Translations under genes and position numbers: made by a program
Notes under the pieces: model-generated
Databases searched by the model: none
What the model was told of the DNA's origin: nothing
Seen by the model: only the letters and a program-made list of their open reading frames with translations
Part shown: piece by piece, positions 13,300 to 25,307 of the stretch
Layout: every line of letters starts with the position of its first letter
Position numbering within the stretch: the stretch's first letter is position 1
Assembly (NCBI GenBank): GCA_035048495.1
Contig: CM068546.1
Coordinates: 32,568,674 to 32,632,673, forward strand
DNA length: 64,000 bases
Direction: 5' to 3'
DNA from: Euptelea pleiosperma
Taxonomy: Eukaryota > Streptophyta > Magnoliopsida > Ranunculales > Eupteleaceae

Positions 13300-14040
13300 C
13301 AAACAACTAAATACTCGAATATAAATTCTAAATGGTCCACATCCATCTACGAAATATAAATATAAAATTTAAAAGAAAAAGCAACCTACATTCATCCCAC
13401 TTCTAACGAACTACTTACAAAGAAGACCCAAATAGTTGTTCAAAACTTACATCCTCAAGATTAGTTGCAGCACTTTCCACATTTTTAAATTCTTCGTGAC
13501 CATCATCAATGCATTGATGAAATTCCTTGAGTTCTTCGAAATTTATCAGTTTATTATCTCACTTCATACAAGTCCTTCAAAATTTGCCTCCATCTTTGTA
13601 TTTATCCTTATATAAATCAAGTCCTCCAAGATATCGGGTGTCAATCTGTTTCTCCTATTTGTTTAGGCTGTTTAAAATTTAACTCTAATTCCGCTCACAT
13701 GCAAAGAACTAAGGGATCTCACTACCATTGAGTGTCCACGACACTTGTACATACAAGTAAAAAAGTTAGCAAATATGTAATATACGTTCAAGAAGTAAAT
13801 TGAAAGATAGTAAATAAATAAAATTATTACTTACAAGGGTGAGTTGTGTCCATCAAAAGCAAACGCAGCTGAAAAATTACTTTTGCTTATAACTTATGCG
13901 GACCGCAGTTTCTGAGCTAAAGTGCAACTTTATAAATACCTTCTAACAATTTAGAACTTTCTTAAATAACTAAACAATCCCTTATAAGTTTAAAATAACA
14001 TTTCTAAATAATAAAATTACCCTTGCAATTTTTAAAGGCT
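13300..14040. other. AT-rich intergenic stretch
   Basis: No gene, domain or clear repeat boundary recognised. Confidence 0.5.
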
Positions 14041-14049
14041 CAAGCCTCG

Positions 14050-14255
14050 AGGACCCCCCCCTTTTTTTTACCCTTCCTGATGTTCGCACGCTCGGCTGTG
14101 GATTTTACGAATCCAAGGGTGGTTGTCAGCACCCCAAAAAAGTGATGCCAGCTTGGCGTTGACAACTATCGTTGGATTATTGGAGTCCAACGGCCGAGCA
14201 CCACGAACACAAGAGGGATCAGAAAAAAAGGGTCCCTTGAGCCCGACCCACATTT
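14050..14255. mobile_element. Foldback element (GAGGGATCAGAAAAAAAGGG type)
   Basis: Left arm TCGAGGACCCCCCC with TGTTCGCACGCTCGGC is mirrored by GCCGAGCACCACGAACAC and GGGTCCCTTGAG on the right; the centre carries AGTGATGCCAGCTTGGCG. Sister copy at 18630-18800 and a fragment at 16925-17030. Confidence 0.6.
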
Positions 14256-14515
14256 TTAAATACCTTTTTCTAGATTACAAAGTAAAAAATATACACATCA
14301 CTTACAGCTACAAGCCCAGTTACTGCAATCTCAAATACAACCTAAAATGTAGGGGAAAGATACAAATACGGAAAACTTAAGGGACCTCAAGTCAAAACTC
14401 CTTCACAATTTTGGATTACTTTCAAATTTCGAAGTCTCAAACAACAGGCAAAGGGACCTCTTGTCAAAAGAGTTGTGTATTGTCCGAGTACTTTATGAAT
14501 CATATGAGTTCAAAT

Positions 14516-14834
14516 CAAGGTTTAAAAAGGGCCGTTATTATGGTATAACAGACTGGGGACGTTACTGTTTTTTCCGTTATAACGCTCAGGGGCAAAAACA
14601 GAAAATAACGGGAATAATGGAAAACAGGGGAAAAAATGGCGCTGAAATTTAAATTTTCAAAAACAGATATATTGGCCATTTTTTCACAAAAAATTCAGAA
14701 AATAACGGTTGTTATTTTCATTACAACAGAAAAATAACGGCCGTTATTCTTTCTGCGTTTTAACGGTACATAACGTAACGGGGAAGTCCGAATCCCCGTC
14801 CGAATCCATTATAATGGCCATTTTTTAAATCATG
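14516..14834. mobile_element. hAT-like palindromic MITE (CGTTATAACGG type)
   Basis: Left end CAAGGTTTAAAAAGGGCCGT, right end GGCCATTTTTTAAATCATG. Flanks GTTCAAAT and GTTCAAGC share 6 of 8 bases, consistent with an aged 8-bp duplication. Interior of AATAACGG/CCGTTATT words. Confidence 0.7.
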
Positions 14835-14879
14835 GTTCAAGCCCCCCCCCCCTTTTTTTCCCGTGAGAGTATTTGAAAT

Positions 14880-16040
14880 TTGCATTGGTAGGTTCTGAAA
14901 TTTCAAAGCAAATTTGAAACCCATAAGAAAACTGGAGTAAAACTTTAGCTCTAAATATTTAGCTGGGACATAAACAGCCCTTCCTGTTTGGTAACGCACC
15001 GCGGTGGGAAAATAAAATATTTACACTAGCTAATATTCGTCCGGGCGCGTTTGGCAGCCACTTGCCTCTGACGAATATTTAGTCGGGCCCACAAATTTGC
15101 CCACCACGGTGGGAAAACATTTGATCACCTCCCCCATGCGTAAATATTTTCATGCCAATTAAGCCTTAGTGGAAAAATCACTATTTTCAATAAAAATAAT
15201 TTTTTAATATATAAAAAGATAAAAATGAGTTTTTTTTAATCCTTTTACATAATATGTGGTTCCCACACTCGCCTAACCCATTTTTGACTTACTTTGATAT
15301 ATGGGACCCACTCAAATTGAAAGAAAATGAAGTAAGCTAGCTTATACACGTATTAACTATTGATATGAACAAATATTTAGCCAAGATAATATTCGCCTGG
15401 CTAAATATTCGCATCGGAGCTCTTTTTCTCATGCACCAAACAGGCCCAAAGGACACAACCCCTTATGGGCTTGGGCCATATTTGTCCTTCACAAATTTTC
15501 ATGGGCTGGGCTTAAGCCTAATAACACCTAGAACCAAAGCTTGGCTGATTGGGACTCCCACTGAGGAGGTGTAAAGGGGGTTCTAGGTTAGCTGCATAGC
15601 GCTGACATCCGCGTACACGTAATATCTCGTTGACACGTAATCGATCGTTCTCTCACCGCTTTTCGTATTAGAAATGGAAGCGTGTGATGTGGTGGGCCTA
15701 GGTAATGAAATTGGATCGAACCCAACAATGAAAACTCTGACAAGGACTACTGGCCTGACCCACTTGATGGCTAAAGATATCACCATCATGCTCAAGGTGG
15801 TCATGTGACATGTCACGGCTATACAAGAAAAAAAAATGAAAATTGATTATTTAATCTGTCATGAACAACTTCAATGTTACACCCGGACCCACTCCAATTC
15901 TAACTGAAACTGACCTTTACCTGACCCGGATCTGGATTGGGTTCCAATGGGTCAGACCTGACCATAAACGGGTAAAAACCAGTTGGGTAAAATTGACTTT
16001 TAAGCTTGACCTGCCCATTGTCTCCCATGTACATGTCATG
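14880..16040. repeat. First copy of a diverged 0.5 kb direct duplication, carrying a nested insertion
   Basis: 14885-14950 (CAAAGCAAATTTGAAACCCA) and 15458-16030 (GGGACTCCCACTGAGGAGGT, ACCCACTTGATGGCTAAAGA) correspond in order to 18015-18585. The 14955-15450 segment is absent from the second copy and has foldback ends (ACAGCCCTTCCTGTTTGGT against ACCAAACAGGCCC), so it is probably a later insertion. Confidence 0.65.
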
Positions 16041-16146
16041 TGGGCTCCCACTTGCTATGTACAAGTATAGAAAGGTCCAACATTGTTTGGTACATAATAA
16101 TATGATGTGTGCATATACATTGAATCAGGTGAACTTCACAAGTGGG

Positions 16147-16280
16147 AGAAAATTTTTGAAGCAGTGGCTAATCACATGGTGCCACAACCTGCTGTTGCTT
16201 CTGTACAAATGCTTTTTGAAAAGCAGGTGTGGCCCCATGTGATTGGCCACTGCTTCGCTGCTTCAAAAAATTTCTCTGGT
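16147..16280. mobile_element. Short foldback MITE
   Basis: GAGAAAATTTTTGAAGCAGT then GGCTAATCACATGG is mirrored by CCATGTGATTGGCC and GCTGCTTCAAAAAATTTCTC. Arms of about 45 bp, loop about 40 bp. No clear target duplication. Confidence 0.7.
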
Positions 16281-16486
16281 AAGGGGGTGGGTCAATTTCC
16301 CTGAGTGTAACTTTTAGGGCCAACACAACTTGTCTGATTGCATTACAAAGTCGCAGAAAAAGACAAGAAGTCGTGCGTCTACACGGTAAGCACGACGGGG
16401 CTAACAGAATTTTTTACAATAAAAAAGAAAGAAAAGAAAGAGATTTGTGTGTTAGAAAGTATTGGCACCGAAAAAGTTTTTGCGTA

Positions 16487-16739
16487 TTTTAGTAACACCC
16501 CTGAAATTTGAAAGTAATTAGTAATAGCCCCTTATAATTTCAAAATTTTAGGATTACTCCCTAGACCTAGTTTAACAGTGATTTACTTAAGTTAAAACAG
16601 ACTTGAATCACACACCGTTAGTATTGTACTTGTAAATTATGGTCCTATCATAGGTGCATTAACAGGTGGCGTTCTTAAAGTTTGAAAGTATAAGGGGGTA
16701 TTACTAATTACTTTCAAATTTTAGGGGTTGTTACTAAAA
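16487..16739. mobile_element. Stowaway-like MITE
   Basis: Ends TTTTAGTAACACCCCTGAAA and AGGGGTTGTTACTAAAA, each flanked by TA. Arms of about 40 bp (GAAAGTAATTAGTAATA against TATTACTAATTACTTTC). A TA target and long arms fit Tc1/mariner-derived MITEs. Confidence 0.65.
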
Positions 16740-17631
16740 TATCCAAAGTTTTATGACGTTTACATGCAAAAATCATTTCTAGAAAACTTATTTAGGGCAA
16801 CCATACAGAGCCTTAAGTCTGATAGAAAAGACTCGTGTCGTGACGTTAATGTCTCAGTGAGTCAAGAAGGACGAGAACATGGTGTGAGTTCTCCAAGCCT
16901 CTTGTGGAACACGTTGGTGCTCCCATGCTAGTGGCCCAGCCCCAGTGACCACCGTTAGATTCTTGAAATTCATGCTCGAGAACAAACATGAACTTGTTGG
17001 TTCACTTGGTCGCATGAGCCCGACCCTTTTTATTATAGCTTTCAATCACTATCTTCACGTCGAGTCACCGTGTACACAGGAAGACAAAATTGAATATATA
17101 CAAGTTGTACTCCGACGCGGTTTCCCCCTTGCAAAAATCAATTTGTATTCTTGTGCGCGTGGTAGTACTTCGATCTATCAAGTTCAAAATTTATACGGCC
17201 CCGGAATTGGGGAGTGGTGGGGTTGGAGTTTGTACAAATCTCCTAGATAAATTTTGTTGCATTTATATGTTTCTTCCGTGTTTCGATATGTTGCAAATGT
17301 CGCCTCGTATTATTTAGAAAGATAATATAAGCATTTTATACATGAATGGTGGTCACATGATGACTTACTGTGGTAATCGTGTCTAATTCTCATTGGACAA
17401 AGAGCGTAGTTTGTCCACTTGGTTAGGAGAAAATATTTGTTGCCCCGGCCCCGGCCCCGGCCCCTCCCAAAATGCCATTTGGAGCTTAGTTTAGGGCCTA
17501 CTGACCTTATGGATGTTCGGACCACGTGGACCTACATACCAAAGTACTCCATGTGGCATTTTGGAGGAAGTTTGAAGTCCGCAGGGGGCCAACGAACACG
17601 GGCTCACTTGGTTACGTGGAACCTTTTGCAT

Positions 17632-17890
17632 GAGTAAAACTTTGATGACAGGGCCGAGTTCTCAGCACGCGGATTTTGTACGGGCTGACCACCTCAGCTT
17701 CACCATACACGTACCCACCTGTGTGGTGAGGCCGAGGTGGTCAGCCATTACAAAATGTGCATGCTGAGAACTGCGGACCTGGGTACGTGTGTGGGAAGGC
17801 CAAGGTGGTCAGTCCGTACAAAATCCACAGGCCGAGAACTGAGGCCCAGTCATCTCTTTGAGAACAGGCCCAGTCCTCAAAGTTTTACTC
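17632..17890. mobile_element. Foldback MITE with GAGTAAAACTTTGA ends and 9-bp target duplication
   Basis: Starts GAGTAAAACTTTGA and ends TCAAAGTTTTACTC. Flanking 9-mers CTTTTGCAT and TTTTTGCAT match 8 of 9. The interior has three related blocks in alternating orientation (GAGTTCTCAGCACGCGGATT, AATGTGCATGCTGAGAACTG, AATCCACAGGCCGAGAACTG) and differs from the G-box branch although the termini are the same. Confidence 0.8.
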
Positions 17891-18014
17891 TTTTTGCATG
17901 TGAAGCTGTACGGATCCATTAGATGCTGCCAGAGTTGGACTCACAAGATTTTATAGGAGAATATTTTAAAGGAATGTCGCGTACAGATGGCAGCACCTTA
18001 GATGGCTTCATAGG

Positions 18015-18585
18015 TTATAGATTTCAAAGCAAATTCGAAACCCATCAGGAAAACGTTAGCTCTAAAGGACAAAACCCTCTTATGGGCTTGGGCCAGATTT
18101 GTCCTTCACAATTTTTTATGGGCTGGGCTTAACCTAATAATAACACCTAGAACCCAAGCTTGTCTGATTGGGACTCCCACTGAGGAGGTGAAAGGTGTCA
18201 CCGACTTCCACGTACACGTAATCGTTCTCTCGCCGCCTTTTGTATTAGAATCAGAAGGGTGTGCTGTGGTGGGCCCAGGCAAAGTTTCAAAGCCCACTAT
18301 ATTTCCGGTGGAATTACGCAACCCGGATCAAAACTGACAATGAAAACTTCGACGATGACTACTGGTTTGACCCACTTGATGGCTAAAGATATCACCATAC
18401 ATCATGCTCGAGGTGGTCATGGCACCGTTATTTTCCTTGAACAGATGACCCGATACACACTAGAGAAAAGAGAGAACAACTGCAACATAATACCCGGACC
18501 CGGATCTGGTTTGGGCTCCAATGGGCCAAACCCGACAAGAAATGGATAAACTGTCCCCATTGCCTCCCATAGGTTTCCTTAACAC
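18015..18585. repeat. Second copy of the 0.5 kb direct duplication
   Basis: Matches 14885-14950 plus 15458-16030 in the same order and orientation, without the inserted segment. No open frame spans it. Confidence 0.65.
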
Positions 18586-18629
18586 ATTAAAAGAAAGTAA
18601 TTGGAGCATTATTGCAAAATGTGTCACGC

Positions 18630-18805
18630 TCAGGGGACCCCCTTTTTTCTGATCCCTCTTGGTGTTCATGTGCTCGGCCGTGGATTTCAAGAATCCAACA
18701 GTGGTTATCAGCACCGAGCTGGCATCACTTTTTTCACTTTTGGCAGCGCCGACGGTGCGAACACCAAGAGTGGTCAGAAAAAGAGGGTCATGAGAGCCTT
18801 AGCCT
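18630..18805. mobile_element. Foldback element, sister of 14050-14255
   Basis: CTGATCCCTCTTGGTGTTCA with GTGCTCGGCCGTGGATTTCA is mirrored by GCGAACACCAAGAGTGGTCA; the centre has GAGCTGGCATCACTTTTTT. Confidence 0.55.
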
Positions 18806-19224
18806 TGCAAAATTAGGTGCTAAAGTCTTTGAATTCGATTCTATTGTTATCGGTATCAATCGAATGGCTAGCTGAAAAGATACGCAATTGAATTCTAGTG
18901 ACATTGCCCTAACAAGTGCACAAAATTTCCGAATTATGTGTACTATTACAAATGTGGAAAATTTGAGTTAGGGGACTCACAACGTCGTAATTTTTTTAAT
19001 AAGGTAAGAAAATGTCGCCTTCCCTATGAACAGGTTCGTAGGAAAGGGAGAAAAGATCTCTGGTCCCGGGGTCCTTCAAACTTTCAAGGTTCCCCTCCCA
19101 AAATGTCTTGACACATACAGACGTACGTTTAGCCCTAAACCCAACCCACGTTAAACCCTTGGTTAGTTGGTAAAGGATGGTTAACAAAGGGTACGTGTCA
19201 GATATTTTGGGAGTGGACCTTCAA

Positions 19225-19440
19225 AGTTTTTTTTTTGATAAGTCCAAGAATATAGTAAAGAAAGGAGATCGAGAAGATCTCAAAGTATCAATAGAGCATG
19301 ATAGAAATAACAAAACAAGAAACTCAAATCAAAATCTGATCGAGTCGAAAAACCAAGTCGTTAAAGAAGGTGCCTCTCAATTCATTAGTTACGCTATACC
19401 CCATTGGTATAAGAGAGCCGTGATACTTAGAATGACTTGA
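19225..19440 (-). mobile_element. L1-like LINE 3' fragment
   Basis: On the minus strand it ends ...GGACTTATCAAAAAAAAAA. It resembles 57800-57965 (shared AAATCTGATC and GTGCCTC words), so both are 3' pieces of one LINE family. It cuts the Mutator-like foldback relic at 19035-19215. Confidence 0.5.
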
Positions 19441-20323
19441 TACAGTGAGCTCTCATTTTCAAAATTTGAAGGACCCTTCTTGGGAGTCGGACTCAGGGCC
19501 ATAGATTTCAAGTCCCAGCTCAGCATTATCAACCACCGTTTAATTCTTGGAATCCATGGCCCATCCACATGTAGGTCTCATGTCCACTGAGTCAAATATA
19601 TGTAGGGTCAGGATCAGGGGACAACATCTTTTTTTAACAAAAACTTGGTGCGGCGCGGCCCAATATATAAATTAAAAATTTTGGAAGGGTATGATTTTTG
19701 GCGAGGATGGTCCAGAACTCTATTCTATCTATCGGACCGGTTCCGGATCACAATTATGTGATTCGATCTCTTATCGGATTGGACCTTGATCGGCATGTTT
19801 TCTTATCGGATCAGGTCTGGATCAGCACTGATACGACTCGAAACCGATCCATTGCCAGCCCTAGTCTCAAGACATAGATGGGCCATAGCATATGGTGCAT
19901 AGAGCATCTTTTTTATCATAGATGGATCAATCACAGTTTTAGGATCACCCATTGGAGGCCAGATAAATGGCCTATTAAATGGTGTTTTTTTCCTTTGTCA
20001 ATGTTCACACTAATAGCCTACAATAATTAGGGTCCCTATCATACATATGTCAAATTGTACCGTCAAATCAATGGGCCCTGATTATCTGATCAGACAATCC
20101 TCACCATCCAATAATTTACTTCGTTATAAACCCTATGATCCCGTCGATTCAAAATAATAAACTAATCGAATATCATCTAATCATGCTAATCTTCGATCTA
20201 GCGGATTTATTAGATTGGGCTTATCGATTAATTTGAGCATCACTTGCAAGTTGTAACCCTATGGCATTATAACTATAGTAGTACCCGACCTACCCAATTA
20301 CTTCCCCCACCATCATCGATCTC
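19441..20323. repeat. Intergenic repeat fragments
   Basis: No gene. Holds a truncated copy of the GGGTCAGGAT foldback family (19605-19710) and a degenerate field of GGATCGG/ATCGGACC words (19720-19860), of which a reverse-oriented relative lies at 35455-35580. Confidence 0.5.
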
Positions 20324-20730
20324 AAGTAAAACTTCTGATCACAGCGTTCTGACATATGCTTCTGTCACAATGCAAAATACAGGCCACGTGGCAAACTATT
20401 AGTGGACTCTGACGGTATGGATGTTTGGCCAGTCCCTCGGTGAATCTATAAACCAAAAATCAGCCTGATTAGTGATTTACAACCTTTGGATCTTTGCACC
20501 GAAATAACGCTCAATAATGCTCGAATTCCCACCGTTAAAATTAACCCAGGAAAATAACTTCAATCGAATCGCTTATAAATCACTAATCAGACTGATTTTT
20601 GGTTTAGTGGTCCACTGAGGGACTGGCCAATCATCCATACGATCAGAGTCCACTAAAAGTGTACCACGTGGCCTGTATTTTACATTGTGACAGAAGCATC
20701 TGTCAGAACGCTGCGACAGAAGTTTTACTC
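20324..20730. mobile_element. G-box foldback MITE in the DXS upstream region
   Basis: Ends AAGTAAAACTTCTG (first base A instead of G) and CAGAAGTTTTACTC. Flanking 9-mers ATCGATCTC and ATCAATCTC match 8 of 9. CACGTG occurs near both ends, at 20385-20390 and 20665-20670. Inner arms carry AATCAGCCTGATTAGTGATT and its mirror. The right edge is 107 bp upstream of the DXS TATA-like motif. Confidence 0.85.
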
Positions 20731-20836
20731 ATCAATCTCTTTATCTGTTTTGGATATCTAGTGACGTGGTCCAATGGGGTGAGACCTCTCATTTTTCTGC
20801 CTGTGTATTGGTCCAGAGGAGTGTGGAAAGAAGCAA

Positions 20837-20842
20837 TATAAA
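20837..20842 (+). promoter_or_regulatory. Probable TATA box of DXS
   Basis: TATAAA followed by GACAAG, 250 bp upstream of the DXS ATG and followed by a pyrimidine-rich leader (CCCCTCCCTCCTCTCATCCC). A start near 20870 would give a leader of about 220 nt. Inferred from motif and position only. Confidence 0.5.
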
Positions 20843-21091
20843 GACAAGTCGGTTATGTGTCCCCTGACCTCGACGACCAATATCCACCACACGCGTTTTT
20901 ATAGATTTCTACCTCGGTGTTTTTTAATTTCCAACTCGAGCACTAGGAAGTGGAGAGACCCCTCCCTCCTCTCATCCCACCTCTATATCTCTCCTACCAA
21001 GATATCCTGATTTCTTAGCTTGTTTGTTGATCTTTTGTTCATACTTTTGAGCTTCTCAAGCACTGTACCTAGTGTTCTTGTTGTAGTTCTA

Positions 21092-24000
21092 ATGGCTCTC
21101 TCCACATTCTCCTTTCCCACTCGTTTGTCTAGAGCAGTAGCTTCAGATCCCCAGAAGCCCAGTTCTCTCTCTTCTCACTTGCTTTGGGGAACAGATCTGC
21201 AATACCACTTTCAGCAAAATCTCATTCAGGTTTGAGATCTTAATATCATTATATAATTTATATAGAGATATGAAATAAACTCATTTAGAGAAGAGAACTG
21301 AGTAGTCAAGTTGTAGAACTGAGAATAGAGAGTTGGGTTTTGTCCATTTTGTCTGTTTTGATTGTTTTTTATGAGTTTTATCATATTCTGGTGCTGGGTT
21401 TATAAGAAAATTCAAATTTGAGGAAAACCCACAAGAATTAGGATAAAAGTGACTGAAAGAAATGTGTGGTTTTTGTTTTGCTGATTTGTCTGTTTTGAAA
21501 GATTTTCTCGAGTTCTATCATATTCTGGTGGTGGGTTTATCAGAAAATTCAAATTGAGTAAAACCCACAAGAATGTTCAAATTTTCAGCGACTTTCAAGA
21601 TTCAATTAGGATTAAAGTGACTGAAAGAAATGGGTGATTTTTTTTTTTCTTCCTGATTTGTCTGTTTTGAAATAATTCATGAGTTGTATCATATTCTGGT
21701 GGTGTTCATCAGAAAATTCAAATTTGAGGAAAACCCACCAAGAAAGTTCAAATTTTAAGCTACTTTCAAGGTTCAATTAGGATAAAAGTGACTGAAAGAA
21801 ATGGGTGGTTTTGTTCTGATTTGTTGTGCAGGTTAGGAAAAGGGCAGGTGGTGTTTGGGCATCACTGTCAGAGAGGGAGGAGTATCACTCACAGAGACCA
21901 CCAACTCCTCTATTGGACACCATTAATTATCCCATCCACATGAAAAACCTCTCTAACAAGGTAAATAAATGAAAGCTGATCTGCAGTTATTTCATGAATT
22001 AGAATAGGTCCCCTACCAGTATAATACACGTTTGTTTGTATTACATGTTGATACAGGAGCTGAAACAGCTCGCTGATGAGCTGCGTTCTGATGTCATCTT
22101 CAACGTTTCCAAGACCGGGGGTCACCTTGGTTCGAGCCTCGGCGTGGTTGAGCTCACTGTTGCACTTCATTATGTCTTTAATACTCCACAAGACAGGATA
22201 CTTTGGGATGTTGGCCATCAGGTTCCCTTCTCCCCGCACCTTTTCCCTTGAATCCTTGGCTTTGTACACAGATTGTTCTACAATTAGTAATCCTGTATCT
22301 GTTTACAAAGCAAACACACAGGACTGTGAAAGCAAATTAAAAAGGAAGATGGTTCTTAAGTTACTAATATGCTATGGATTCTGCAGACATACCCGCACAA
22401 AATCCTGACTGGGAGAAGAGATAAGATGCCCACGATGAGACAGACAAATGGACTCGCAGGATTTACAAAACGCTCCGAGAGTGAATATGATTGCTTCGGC
22501 GCTGGTCACAGTTCTACCAGTATCTCTGCAGCACTGGGTATCTTACACAGACCTTGGAAATCGAGATTGAAATCTTTAACAAGAATCGAGTATTGAACCA
22601 TAACAGAGTTCTGGGTTCATCTTTCCTGGGCTCTAGCTATGTTATCTGGTTCACACTTGCAATGTTTTCCTGCTTCCAACATTTCGAATGTTTAAACAGG
22701 AATGGCGGTAGGAAGGGATCTGAAGGGCAGAAAGAACAATGTAGTTGCTGTTATAGGTGATGGTGCCATGACTGCAGGACAAGCTTATGAAGCCATGAAC
22801 AACGCGGGGTATCTGGACTCGGACATGATCGTTATCCTTAATGACAACAAACAGGTTTCCCTGCCCACTGCAAGTCTCGACGGGCCCTTACCACCTGTGG
22901 GAGCTTTGAGCAGTGCTCTCAGCAGGTTGCAGTCCAGCAGGCCCCTCAGAGAACTAAGGGAGGTTGCCAAGGTCTGTAGTTCTTCACAAGAACAAGGATA
23001 AATTAACATTCAGGATCCTTGTTACAGTTCGAAATGAAATTTGATATTGTTCTACTGGGATTATTGCAGGGAGTTACAAAGCAGATTGGTGGGCCCGTGC
23101 ACGGACTGGCTGCAAAAGTTGATGAATATACCCGTGGGATGATCAGTGGGTCTGGTTCAACACTCTTCGAAGAGCTTGGTCTCTATTACATTGGTCCGGT
23201 TGACGGCCACAACATTGATGATCTTGTAGCCATTCTCAAAGAGGTGAAGAGTACCCATACAACAGGCCCAGTCCTCATCCATGTTGTGACTGAGAAAGGC
23301 CGGGGATATCCATATGCAGAGAAAGCTGATGACAAGTACCATGGTAAACGCAGATCTATAAATTTAATAAATAAAATATCTCATTCAAGAAATAGAAAAG
23401 TTAGATTATTCATTGGTGTTTGTTTGCAGGTGTAACCAAGTTCGATCCAGCCACTGGAAAGCAATTCAAAACCAGCGCTCCTACTCAGTCTTACACTACC
23501 TATTTTGCTGAGGCTTTGATTGCTGAAGCAGAAGTAGACAAAGACATTGTAGCGATCCATGCTGCGATGGGAGGTGGGACAGGTCTGAATCTCTTCCTTC
23601 GCCGCTTTCCTACACGATGCTTTGATGTTGGAATTGCAGAGCAACATGCTGTTACATTTGCTGCTGGCCTTGCCTGTGAAGGCCTTAAGCCTTTCTGCGC
23701 AATCTACTCGTCCTTCTTGCAGAGGGCTTATGATCAGGCAAGTCAACAGTTTCTTTCTCTTTCTATTCTTCTTCTTTATTAATGATTTAATTAATGTTCG
23801 GTGCTAATTAGATTCTAAACTAAATATGTGAATTTTCTGCTTAGATTCCGACAAGGCTGAGATGTGTCTTTCATTGCAGGTGGTACACGATGTTGATCTG
23901 CAGAAATTGCCGGTGAGGTTTGCATTGGACAGAGCTGGGCTGGTTGGAGCTGATGGTCCCACACATTCTGGGTCATTTGATGTCACTTTTATGGCTTGCC

Positions 24001-24794
24001 TACCAAACATGGTTGTGATGGCTCCTTCTGATGAAGCAGAGCTTTTTCACATGGTTGCAACTGCCGCTGCAATAGATGATCGGCCCAGTTGTTTCCGATA
24101 CCCAAGAGGAAATGGGGTGGGTATTCAACTGCCACCAGGGAACAAGGGCATCCCTCTGGAGGTAAGTACAACTTGCTTTCACAATAAGGTTGGCAAATCT
24201 CAAGAATGTAGAAACAAGTTAATGTTAATAACTGCTTGGGCAATTTTCAACAGGTTGGAAAAGGTCGGATTTTGATCGAGGGTGAGAGAGTGGCACTCTT
24301 GGGCTATGGAACAGCAGTTCAGAGTTGTCTGGCTGCAGCTGCTTTAGTGGAATGCCATGGATTGAGGTTCACAGTTGCAGATGCACGCTTCTGCAAACCA
24401 CTTGATCAAGCCCTTATTCGCAGCCTAGCTAAATCACACGAGGTTCTAATCACAGTCGAAGAAGGATCAATCGGGGGCTTTGGATCTCATGTTGCTCAGT
24501 TCTTGTCCCTTGATGGCCTTCTTGACGGCAAAATGAAGGTAAGACTCTACATGATGTATTATCCAATCATTGAGAAATTCCATGTGTGTGGTGTCTCGAA
24601 TTCAGCTGGAATACTGACCTCCTTGTAATAAAACTTCTGTGCAGTGGAGACCATTGGTTCTTCCTGATCAGTACATCGACCATGGATCACCAGTGGATCA
24701 AATGGCGAAAGCCGGCTTGACACCATCTCATATCGCAGCAACTGCGCTCAACATCCTTGGACAAACAAGAGAGGCACTCGAGATCATGTCATAG
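21092..24794 (+). CDS. DXS: 1-deoxy-D-xylulose-5-phosphate synthase, plastid, DXS1-type
   Basis: Makes DXP from pyruvate and glyceraldehyde-3-phosphate with thiamine diphosphate; first step of the plastid MEP isoprenoid pathway. Exons: 21092-21229, 21832-21960, 22057-22221, 22387-22537, 22700-22971, 23070-23343, 23430-23737, 23880-24161, 24254-24538, 24645-24794; all phases agree, 717 aa, the usual family length. Residues 1 to about 56 look like a plastid transit peptide ([17 protein letters not shown]..., possible cleavage after VWA). TPP/Mg motif GDGAMTAG at 214-221 with NDN at 242-244; His112 in GGHLGSS; catalytic Glu447 in DVGIAEQHA; substrate-binding YPRG; ends [12 protein letters not shown]. 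The sequence [10 protein letters not shown] and overall match point to the housekeeping DXS1 clade. Intron 7 has a GC donor (CAG|GCAAGT). No disabling change. Confidence 0.97.
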
Positions 24795-24822
24795 AGAGAG
24801 GGAGGGAGGGAGGGAGGGGGAG
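24793..24822. repeat. GAGG-rich microsatellite in the DXS 3' UTR
   Basis: (GA)/(GGGA) run starting at the DXS stop codon; the 3' UTR follows to perhaps 24.9-25.0 kb. The DXS and NPL4 3' ends converge here. Confidence 0.6.
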
Positions 24823-25307
24823 ATTTGGGAGTGTTTCCTCCCTCAAACAATGTACATATAATATAACTGTAAGAAATGATTTTCAGGTGTGATCATGCAA
24901 CTGGACTGCAAAGCAACTTCACCAAATCTAACTTAATCAAGTCAGTATGCATTGCTGAAAAGAATGTATAATCCATGATACATATCGTCAAAACTTGTTA
25001 AAGCCTTTGCATATCCAATCCATGGCTGAAGTACCAAAGTCCCAGAGTCCAATTCTGGCAGGTTTACCACATTTGCTTAAAGTTACACTAATGGATTTCT
25101 ATAAAACATAACTGTTTAAATATCCAAACAAACTGCAGGTACAATAAAACCCTGGGTTGACATATATAGTGAAATCTCCAGGGCTACAATTTTTCATGGC
25201 TTGTATTGTGTCAGAAAGCAAGGCAGATTGCTTCAGCGGGACCAATTCTATGAAGCATGCTAACATATTCAGCCAAACTCGTTCAAATGCCCAGAAGGCA
25301 CCCAATA

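Noticed and set aside
17419..18549. Several 60-100 codon frames in the 17-19 kb block
   Set aside because: They lie in palindromic elements and duplicated repeats, with no domain or splice support.
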